8,444 nucleotides of DNA from DASWHX01 sp036397995. Lineage in GTDB: Bacteria; Bacteroidota; Bacteroidia; Cytophagales; Cyclobacteriaceae. The translations under genes were made by a program, and so were the position numbers. The stretch is from positions 1-8,444 of the forward strand of contig DASWHX010000034.1 of assembly GCA_036397995.1 (NCBI GenBank), given 5' to 3'. The notes beneath the pieces were generated by a model that ran no database searches, was not told the origin of the DNA, and saw only the letters and a list, made by a program, of their open reading frames with translations. Of this stretch, positions 1 to 4,743 are shown in pieces. How positions within the stretch are numbered: the first letter of the stretch is position 1; every line of letters starts with the position of its first letter.

Positions 1-1
1 T

Positions 2-280
2 CAAACGATGATCCTGGAAATGGTGAATCTTTCATTTGAAGATTTGGGCTATACCTTTACCATTGAGGAAATACAATTTGAATATGACCTTGAAAGCTTC
101 TTTGACTTTTACAAGGTCATTAATGCAAAGGCGCTTTCCGAGCGCATCGGAATGAATCAAAGTCTATTGGCTCAGTACATTAAGGGAATTAAGAAACCAT
201 CGGTTGCACAAACCAGGCGCATTTTAAAGGGCGTTCATCAGATAGGCAGGGAACTTTCCGAAGCTCGGTTTCTGGTATGA
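2..280 (+). CDS. HicB-like antitoxin with helix-turn-helix tail, 5'-truncated by the window edge
   Basis: The reading frame is open to the left edge, so the ATG at 8 is probably internal and the N-terminus lies outside the window. What remains reads as the end of a HicB-type domain (a helix around 'ILEMVNLSFEDLGY', counted from the ATG at 8), a linker containing 'YDLESFFDFYKV' (residues 26-37), and a Cro/C1-type helix-turn-helix at about residues 40-76 with 'ALSERIGMNQSLLAQYIKG' and 'KKPSVAQTRRILKGVHQIG'. This order (HicB fold, FxxYY-like linker, HTH) is the usual architecture of Bacteroidota HicB-family antitoxins, which neutralise a HicA mRNA interferase and repress their own promoter. A hicA partner would be expected just upstream but cannot be seen. 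A stand-alone XRE-type regulator is the main alternative. Family call is recognition from memory, moderately sure. Confidence 0.62.
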   Translation, partial: QTMILEMVNLSFEDLGYTFTIEEIQFEYDLESFFDFYKVINAKALSERIGMNQSLLAQYIKGIKKPSVAQTRRILKGVHQIGRELSEARFLV

Positions 281-380
281 GTGTGTTATGCTTTTGAGTG
301 TAACCTGAATCACATTTTTAGGTTGAATGAAAACATTCTAATCATCCTTGCAAATCTACCCATAGGTCTACCCAAGCAAT

Positions 381-415
381 AAAAAAACCGCTAATAATCT
401 GATAATTAGCGGTTT
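381..415 (-). terminator. Rho-independent terminator of tRNA-Glu
   Basis: Read on the minus strand, an 11-base perfect stem (405-415 pairs with 385-395, containing AAACCGCTAAT) with a 9-base loop is followed by a run of seven T (387-381, partly shared with the stem base). It lies 14 bases beyond the tRNA 3' end. The plus-strand side lacks a T-run, so it acts on the tRNA and not on the hicB-like gene. Confidence 0.85.
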
Positions 416-429
416 AATTCAATTCCTAG

Positions 430-501
430 TAGCCCGTAGGGGAATCGAACCCCTGTTACCAGGATGAAAACCTGGCGTCCTAACCCCTAGACGAACGGGC
501 C
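430..501 (-). tRNA. tRNA-Glu, anticodon UUC
   Basis: On the minus strand a 72-base cloverleaf can be folded by hand. The acceptor stem GGCCCGT pairs with ACGGGCT (first pair G-U), followed by discriminator A at 430. The anticodon arm is CCAGG-TTTTCAT-CCTGG, giving anticodon TTC in a seven-base loop. The T arm is AGGGG-TTCGATT-CCCCT. The D arm carries the short stem and GG of the D loop. The 3' CCA is not encoded (the next three bases read CTA) and must be added by a nucleotidyltransferase. It is a single-tRNA unit with its own promoter and terminator. It decodes GAA/GAG, and glutamyl-tRNA is also the usual precursor of bacterial haem in the C5 pathway. Confidence 0.97.
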
Positions 502-515
502 TTTAAAAAGTGTTG

Positions 516-546
516 CAAAGATAGACCTAACCCTATTATTTGCAAA
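516..546 (-). promoter_or_regulatory. Bacteroidota-type promoter of tRNA-Glu
   Basis: On the minus strand, TTTG (546-543), a 19-base spacer and TATCTTTG (523-516) match the Bacteroidota sigma-A consensus (TTTG, 19-21 bases, TAnnTTTG) exactly. The -7 box ends 14 bases before the tRNA 5' end, a sensible distance for a stable RNA with a short 5' leader. Confidence 0.85.
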
Positions 547-634
547 ACACCACCGGCAATTTATAAATTTCAATTCCAGGTAAATCCAAACCATCAATTT
601 TGCTAAAATTGAAGTCAGTTTATATTAACCTTGA

Positions 635-738
635 TTTGTCATGTTTCAAGATTTGGTTATTTCTGCCGTGTCCCTCTCCTGTGGAGAGGGATTTAGGGTG
701 AGGTTAAATTCCGAGAATAGAAAACTCAACTTGACAAA
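635..738. repeat. REP/MITE-like element with central CCCTCTCC palindrome
   Basis: The core is a perfect eight-base-pair hairpin, CCCTCTCC (672-679), loop TGT, GGAGAGGG (683-690), followed by AGGGTGAGG (695-703). It is G+C-rich in an AT-rich surrounding. Outer arms TTTGTCATGTT (635-645) and AACTTGACAAA (728-738) are inverted repeats matching at 10 of 11 positions, giving a unit of about 104 bases. The core resembles the 'CCCTCTCC...GGAGAGGG...AGGGTGAGG' repeats that I recall as scattered between genes in many bacterial genomes and sometimes tied to RAYT/REP transposases. No transposase is encoded here. That it is a dispersed repeat is inference, since copy number cannot be judged from one window. 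Confidence 0.6.
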
Positions 739-841
739 GTAGGATTCATCTTGATTTTCATTTTATAAAATTCTTGAAAATGGATAAGTCCAACAGGCAA
801 AGTTATCTCAGTTGGCTTGAAATTTTTTCATAATGAAGGCT

Positions 842-872
842 AATTGAAAGGTTTATTCCATTTTTACTTTTC
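842..872 (+). promoter_or_regulatory. Possible promoter of the GNAT gene
   Basis: TACTTTTC (865-872) matches the TAnnTTTG -7 box except for its last base. ATTG (843-846) lies 18 bases upstream as a weak -33 element. The -7 box ends only 10 bases before the ATG at 883, which would give a nearly leaderless mRNA. This is suggestive and not strong. Confidence 0.3.
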
Positions 873-882
873 CCTGCAGGCA

Positions 883-1506
883 ATGAAAAAAAACTGGAAA
901 TATCCTGAACGAGCGTCTCTCGAATTTAAGTCCATTCAACTAATTCCACTTGATGCGGACCTTCATTCTCAAATTCTTTTTGAAATCTCAAAACCTGAAG
1001 CTAATCGGGGAGTTGATATTTTTGAATTTATGCTGAATACCGGCCCATTTATTAATTCTGAAGAGTTCCGGAGTTACTTAAACAAAATGAATAACGATCC
1101 TCTCAGACTTGCATACACAGTTTTCAGTAAAAGGCTAGATCAATTCGTTGGTACTGCATCTATAATGAATATCAATATAACTCATGGCGTGGCTGAGCTT
1201 GGATCAATCTGGTACTGCACGAAAGCCCAGCGAACGGAAGTGAATACGGAAACCATATTTACATTTCTTAATTACCTTTTCGATACGCTTCAATACCGCA
1301 GGGTAGAATGGAAATGCAATAATGTTAACCAAAGAAGCAAGGATGCCGCCATTCGACTTGGATTTACTTTTGAAGGCGTGTTCAGACATCACATGGTCGA
1401 CAAAGGAAAAAACAGGGATACCGCCTGGTACTCGATTATCGATTCGGAATGGGCAGATATCAGGGATCATTTTGAGCATAAATTATTGCCTGGTAACCAT
1501 AATTAG
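883..1506 (+). CDS. RimJ/RimL-type GNAT family N-acetyltransferase
   Basis: The 207-residue product is a GNAT acetyltransferase of the COG1670 (RimJ/RimL) branch, which transfers acetyl from acetyl-CoA to protein N-termini or small amines; the substrate cannot be read from sequence. The N-terminal beta strand 'SIQLIPLDADLHSQIL' (17-32) starts the fold. Around 'AELGSIWYCTKAQRTEVNTETI' (104-125) is motif A, the acetyl-CoA loop. 'RRVEWKCNNVNQRSKDAAIRLGF' (139-161) is the typical motif B segment, with 'EGVFRHHMV' and 'RDTAWYSIIDSEW' closing the domain. The loop position usually occupied by a small residue is Glu119. I chose the ATG at 883: an in-frame TTG at 844 would add 13 residues with no family resemblance and would lie before the likely -7 box. 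Gene stands alone; the next gene has its own -7 box 22 bases after the stop. Confidence 0.88.
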   Translation: MKKNWKYPERASLEFKSIQLIPLDADLHSQILFEISKPEANRGVDIFEFMLNTGPFINSEEFRSYLNKMNNDPLRLAYTVFSKRLDQFVGTASIMNINITHGVAELGSIWYCTKAQRTEVNTETIFTFLNYLFDTLQYRRVEWKCNNVNQRSKDAAIRLGFTFEGVFRHHMVDKGKNRDTAWYSIIDSEWADIRDHFEHKLLPGNHN

Positions 1507-1528
1507 TCGCCCTTTCTGCCAAATTACC

Positions 1529-1536
1529 TATCTTTG
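1529..1536 (+). promoter_or_regulatory. -7 box upstream of the zinc-ribbon protein / trhO / mogA unit
   Basis: TATCTTTG is a perfect TAnnTTTG -7 element and identical to that of the tRNA-Glu promoter in this window. No good TTTG is found 19-21 bases upstream (bases 1500-1510 overlap the GNAT stop). The box ends 10 bases before the ATG at 1547, so the message would begin with a leader of only a few bases. It probably drives the three-gene unit 1547-3697. Confidence 0.55.
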
Positions 1537-1546
1537 TGTTTTGAAA

Positions 1547-2131
1547 ATGAAGAAATTAATTTACGTTATAACTTTCCTGATTTTGATTCCTTTGATGGCC
1601 CTTGCCAGGCAAACTCCACAGGATCTGGCCTACCAGAGAGAAATTGAAATTGCTGCCGGGCTGATGGAACTGGGTGCCTTTGATAGTGCAGACTTTCACC
1701 TTCGGCATGTTATTCAAAATATGAAAGTGCTGCCCACAAAGATTAGTTTTTATTTCGGAAAAAATTCTCTGTCTTTAAAGCGATACAAACAAAGCATCAA
1801 CTGGTTGAATAAATACATGGAACTTGCAGGTACCACCGGACAGTTTTTTGATGAATCAGTTAAATTATTGGAGAAGGCCGAAGAAGAATACAGGCTGGAG
1901 CGAAACCAGGAGATAGAATTCATGGTGTCGGAATTGCATGGAGAGAAAGGAATAAAATGCGAAGGGACAGAAACAATAATCTGTCCCGTCTGTAAGGGAT
2001 TAGGCGTTGTAATTAAGGAAAAAAATTTTGGAAAAGAATACTGGCCCTGCCCATTTAGTGATGCCCGGGGTCTTTTAAGCTGCTCCGATTATAATTTATT
2101 GATAGAAGGTAAATTGAAACCTAGAAATTAA
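1547..2131 (+). CDS. Secreted protein with helical (TPR-like) body and zinc-ribbon-like C-terminus, function unknown
   Basis: I do not recognise a named family. The 194-residue product begins with a signal peptide (Lys-Lys, hydrophobic residues 4-18, probable cleavage after 'MALA' at residue 20), so it should enter the periplasm. Residues 25-115 are helical and TPR-like ('AAGLMELGAFDSADFHLRHV', 'YKQSINWLNKYMELAG'). The C-terminus holds Cys138, then C146-P-V-C149-K-G-L-G, a DnaJ-type CxxCxGxG half-site, then C168-P-F-S-D-A-R-G-L-L-S-C179, which looks like a second half-site (CPxCxGRGxxxC) that has lost its second Cys (Ser171) and a Gly (Ala173). The frame is open back to 1322 inside the GNAT gene, but the signal peptide and the -7 box at 1529 fix the start at 1547. 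Its stop is one base before trhO, so the two are surely co-transcribed. Confidence 0.72.
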   Translation: MKKLIYVITFLILIPLMALARQTPQDLAYQREIEIAAGLMELGAFDSADFHLRHVIQNMKVLPTKISFYFGKNSLSLKRYKQSINWLNKYMELAGTTGQFFDESVKLLEKAEEEYRLERNQEIEFMVSELHGEKGIKCEGTETIICPVCKGLGVVIKEKNFGKEYWPCPFSDARGLLSCSDYNLLIEGKLKPRN

Positions 2132-2132
2132 G

Positions 2133-3167
2133 ATGTCAGTCCTTCACAATAAGGTAAATGGCAAAGAGCTTAAGAAGGCTTTGAGAGAAAGCGCCCAGAA
2201 AAGAATTACCTTGTCTTTTTATAAGTATCTGCATATTCTAAATGCGCGGCAATTCCGGGATAATCTCTATAGGGAATGGTCAAAAATGAGTGTACTGGGA
2301 AGAGTGTATGTAGCTGCAGAGGGTATAAATGCGCAAATCAGTATTCCGGCAGAAGCTAAGAAAGTATTTCAAGACTGGATTGATTCCTCATCTCTAAATA
2401 ATACTTATCTAAACTTTGCTTACGAAGATGATGGCAAATCTTTTTTTAAACTGAAAATACAAGTGAAACATAAGATTCTGGCTGATGGAATTGACGCCAA
2501 AGTTTTTGATGTAACCTCACCGGGAACGCATCTTGACGCCGCCACATTTAACCGGCTCACCGATGATCCGGAAACGATTCTAATTGACATGAGAAATCAT
2601 TATGAGACAGAAGTTGGTCATTTCAAAAATGCAGTTTTGCCAGATACGGATACTTTTAAGGAAACCCTGAAAGTGGTGGAAGAAATGATTGCCGGTAAGG
2701 AAGACAAAAATATAGTTATGTATTGTACCGGGGGTATCAGGTGTGAAAAGGCGAGTGCCTTTTATAAATCAAAAGGGTTTGTGAAAGTGTTTCAGTTAAG
2801 AGGTGGAATTATCAAATATGCAAATGATGCAAAATCTCATGGAATCCCAAACAAGTTTATTGGAAAGAATTTTGTTTTTGATGAAAGATTGGGGGAACGA
2901 ATAACAGATGATATCATAAGCCAGTGTCATCAATGCGGAGAACTCTGTGATACCCACGTGAATTGTAAGAATGATGCCTGCCATTTATTATTTATCCAGT
3001 GTGAAAAGTGTGCCAGGAAGTATGGAAACTGTTGTTCTGAAGAATGCAGGGAATTTATCCAGCTTCCGGAAGATGAGCAGAAGCGTTTGCGTAGAGGACG
3101 AAAATTGAATCAACAAATTTTCCGTAAGGGGAGAAAACTTAAGATGGAAAACCATTTCCTTTCATGA
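2133..3167 (+). CDS. trhO: tRNA uridine(34) hydroxylase TrhO (YceA/UPF0176, rhodanese domain)
   Basis: TrhO performs the oxygen-dependent hydroxylation of uridine 34 in certain tRNAs to 5-hydroxyuridine, the first step toward cmo5U/mo5U wobble modifications, in the cytoplasm. The 344-residue length fits the family (E. coli about 350). The N-terminal acylphosphatase-like domain includes 'ISFYKY'-type 'LSFYKYLHI' (27-35) and 'AAEGINAQISIP' (61-72). The rhodanese domain has 'ILIDMRNHYETEVGHF' (149-164) and the catalytic loop C198-T-G-G-I-R-C204. 'FIGKNFVFDERLGERI' (242-257) is a family signature, followed by a ten-cysteine segment (C265-C305, 'CHQCGELCDTHVNCKNDACH') probably binding metal, and a basic tail. 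It starts one base after the upstream stop and its last four bases overlap mogA, indicating translational coupling on both sides. Confidence 0.97.
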   Translation: MSVLHNKVNGKELKKALRESAQKRITLSFYKYLHILNARQFRDNLYREWSKMSVLGRVYVAAEGINAQISIPAEAKKVFQDWIDSSSLNNTYLNFAYEDDGKSFFKLKIQVKHKILADGIDAKVFDVTSPGTHLDAATFNRLTDDPETILIDMRNHYETEVGHFKNAVLPDTDTFKETLKVVEEMIAGKEDKNIVMYCTGGIRCEKASAFYKSKGFVKVFQLRGGIIKYANDAKSHGIPNKFIGKNFVFDERLGERITDDIISQCHQCGELCDTHVNCKNDACHLLFIQCEKCARKYGNCCSEECREFIQLPEDEQKRLRRGRKLNQQIFRKGRKLKMENHFLS

Positions 3168-3697
3168 CAGATATTTTCATTGGCATAATTAACGTTTCCG
3201 ATCGGGCAAGCAAGGGGATATATGAAGACATCCCCGGCAAGGCCATTAAAGAAACCCTGGGTGAATATCTTGTCTCGCCCTGGAAAGATGTTTACAGAGT
3301 TATTCCGGATGAACAAGAAGAAATTGAGGCAGCGATGTGTGAGATGGCTGATGACCTGAATTGCTCTTTGATTATAACCAGTGGCGGAACAGGACCTTCG
3401 TTCAGAGATGTAACTCCGGAAGCCACAAAAAGAGTTTGTCAAAAAATGATGCCTGGTTTTGGTGAACTGATGCGGCAAGTGAGTCTGCAATATGTTCCGA
3501 CAGCAATTCTGTCCAGACAAACTGCCGGAATTCGAAATAAAACGTTAATTGTGAATCTACCAGGTAAACCAAAAGCAATAAGGCAATGTCTCAATGCGGT
3601 TTTTCCCGCGATTCCCTATTGCATAGACCTGATTGGAGGCCCATATCTGGAATCAAACCCCGATATAATCAGGGTCTTCCGTCCCAAATCAGATTAA
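3164..3697 (+). CDS. mogA: Molybdopterin adenylyltransferase MogA
   Basis: MogA activates molybdopterin by adenylation (MPT + ATP to MPT-AMP), the step before molybdate insertion by MoeA in molybdenum cofactor synthesis; it is cytoplasmic and usually trimeric. The 177-residue product is one MoCF/MogA domain. 'GIINVSDRAS' (7-16) opens the fold, 'IPDEQEEI' (47-54) carries Asp49, 'TSGGTGPSFRDVTPEAT' (72-88) is the molybdopterin-binding motif with Asp82, 'MPGFGELMRQ' (96-105), 'SRQTAGIR' and 'NLPGKPKAIRQC' (131-142) follow. Asp49 and Asp82 occupy the same numbers as the important residues of E. coli MogA. It is slightly shorter than E. coli MogA (195), lacking a loop before 'IPYCIDLIGGPYLE'. ATGA overlap with trhO means coupled translation, an unexpected partner since no other Moco gene is in the window. 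Confidence 0.96.
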   Translation: MTDIFIGIINVSDRASKGIYEDIPGKAIKETLGEYLVSPWKDVYRVIPDEQEEIEAAMCEMADDLNCSLIITSGGTGPSFRDVTPEATKRVCQKMMPGFGELMRQVSLQYVPTAILSRQTAGIRNKTLIVNLPGKPKAIRQCLNAVFPAIPYCIDLIGGPYLESNPDIIRVFRPKSD

Positions 3698-3704
3698 ATA
3701 AAAG

Positions 3705-3735
3705 AACCTAAATTCCTTTAAAAGAAGGGGTTTTT
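3705..3735 (+). terminator. Possible weak terminator after mogA
   Basis: AACC (3705-3708) and CCTT (3715-3718) can pair with AAGG (3725-3728) and GGTT (3729-3732), interrupted by a six-base bulge on the 5' side, ahead of a T-run ending at 3735. It lies eight bases after the mogA stop, the right place, but the stem is poor. Confidence 0.35.
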
Positions 3736-3840
3736 ATTAACGCAGGTTACCATCCTGAAAATTGAGGGATAAACATTCCAAAGACCCCATTAAACTTTTC
3801 AACCCATTCTTAGTCTAATAACAAATCAATATTGAAAATA

Positions 3841-4689
3841 ATGAGAAAAAAAGGAATGAATTTCAGAAACATTTGGAAGTTACCATTGCTTGCAGTGTTA
3901 GTTTTTGCAGGCTCTTGCGAATCAGATGAAGCGGTACTGGAACCGGAGGAAGTAAAAAATATTGAATCCAGCATTGAGATGGATGCGGCTTATGGAGATA
4001 CGGATGAATTGGCTGGCCTTTCTATGGTGTTGGCTGAAGGAGGAACTCTCGGCGGAAGAGTTACGGAAGGTGATGACCGGTTTGGTTGTGCCGAGGTAAC
4101 CCATGATGCTGATCTCAAGAAGATCATTATCAATTTTGGAGAAGGATGTAATGATTTAAGAGGTCACACCAGAAAGGGTGTAATAATCATCACCTATACG
4201 GGACACAGGTTTATCCCGGGATCTGTAATAACGGTGCGGTTTGAAGATTACTATTTTGATGGAATTAAAGTAGAGGGCGTCAGAACTTTGACCAACATTA
4301 CCGAAGGACAAGATTCTCCGCCTAAATTTCAGATTGTCCTGGTTGAAGGAAAGCTTACTTTTCCTGACGAAACTTTTGTAACCAGAAATATGACGGAAAT
4401 AAGAACCTGGATTCGCGGCGCGAATATCCTGCAGGATGAATTCCATGTGGAAGGAAGTGCTACCGGCGTAGGTAGAAATGGAGTGGAATACGCTATGGAA
4501 ATTACAGAAACTTTGGTATGGAAGGTATCCTGCACTCTGAATAAGGTATTTCTACCGGTTGACGGTAAGAAAATAGTTACAAGAGGCCAGCGAGTGTTTG
4601 AAGTTGACTTTGGTAATGGTGAATGCGATAACATAGTCGTGGTTACCAGCAACGGAGCTTCAGCAACCGTTGATCTGTCTCGCGATTAA
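3841..4689 (+). CDS. Putative surface lipoprotein with two related cysteine-bounded segments, function unknown
   Basis: The product (282 residues) has a basic N-terminus, a hydrophobic segment (13-23) and a lipobox-like 'VFAGSC' with Cys26 as the predicted lipidated residue. The acidic stretch after it ('ESDEAVLEPEE') resembles the Bacteroidota signal that sends lipoproteins to the cell surface. The rest is predicted beta-rich. Two parts look related: C83 to C103 ending 'IIINFGEGC', followed by 'RKGVIIITYTG', and C231 to C262 ending 'VFEVDFGNGEC' followed by 'VVVTSNG'. 'SVITVRFEDYYFDGIKVEG' and 'IRTWIRGANILQDEFHVEGSATG' lie between. I recall similar uncharacterised proteins in Cytophagales, but no function. 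An in-frame TTG at 3832 is rejected in favour of the ATG. It appears to be a single-gene unit bounded by terminators; no clear TAnnTTTG box was found upstream. Confidence 0.78.
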   Translation: MRKKGMNFRNIWKLPLLAVLVFAGSCESDEAVLEPEEVKNIESSIEMDAAYGDTDELAGLSMVLAEGGTLGGRVTEGDDRFGCAEVTHDADLKKIIINFGEGCNDLRGHTRKGVIIITYTGHRFIPGSVITVRFEDYYFDGIKVEGVRTLTNITEGQDSPPKFQIVLVEGKLTFPDETFVTRNMTEIRTWIRGANILQDEFHVEGSATGVGRNGVEYAMEITETLVWKVSCTLNKVFLPVDGKKIVTRGQRVFEVDFGNGECDNIVVVTSNGASATVDLSRD

Positions 4690-4716
4690 TTTAGTTTTGG
4701 TGGTTAGATTATGATT

Positions 4717-4743
4717 AAGGCCGGCCAATTGCCGGCTTTTTTT
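4717..4743 (+). terminator. Strong rho-independent terminator of the lipoprotein gene
   Basis: A nine-base-pair stem AAGGCCGGC (4717-4725) with GCCGGCTTT (4731-4739), including one G-U pair, and a five-base loop is followed by T to 4743. The T-run overlaps the stop codon of the convergent peptidase gene (4744-4742 on the minus strand). On the minus strand the hairpin is followed by TTAATC, too poor in T to expect efficient bidirectional use. Confidence 0.9.

Larger units (their letters stand above)
547..882. other. Non-coding stretch between tRNA-Glu and the GNAT gene
   Basis: I see no credible coding frame here on either strand. It contains the REP/MITE-like element at 635-738, a near direct repeat flanking it (631-642 and 751-761, TTGATTTGTCAT against TTGATTTTCAT) and the presumed promoter of the GNAT gene. 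Bases 547-630 and 762-840 are AT-rich with nothing else recognisable. Confidence 0.6.

Noticed and set aside
302..338. Small inverted repeats (AACCT/AGGTT and GAATG/CATTC) after the hicB-like gene
   Set aside because: Stems are only five base pairs with no T-run, so they are too weak to call a terminator.
355..373. Direct repeat TCTACCC, two copies 12 bases apart
   Set aside because: Two seven-base copies are within chance. No third copy or regular spacing suggests an iteron or CRISPR.
672..690. CCCTCTCC hairpin as a transcription terminator
   Set aside because: No T-run follows on either strand and no gene end lies nearby; it fits a repeat element better.
1204..1479. Minus-strand frame inside the GNAT gene
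   Set aside because: The plus-strand product has clear GNAT motifs; this one is an antisense shadow.
1322..1546. N-terminal extension of the zinc-ribbon protein into the GNAT gene
   Set aside because: It overlaps the GNAT frame by 185 bases, has no family resemblance, and buries the signal peptide and the -7 box at 1529.
3110..3520. 136-codon minus-strand frame across trhO and mogA
   Set aside because: It is antisense to two well-conserved genes, and its product has no recognisable domain.
4156..4652. Two overlapping minus-strand frames within the lipoprotein gene
   Set aside because: They are antisense to a coherent lipoprotein frame and show no start context or domain signs.
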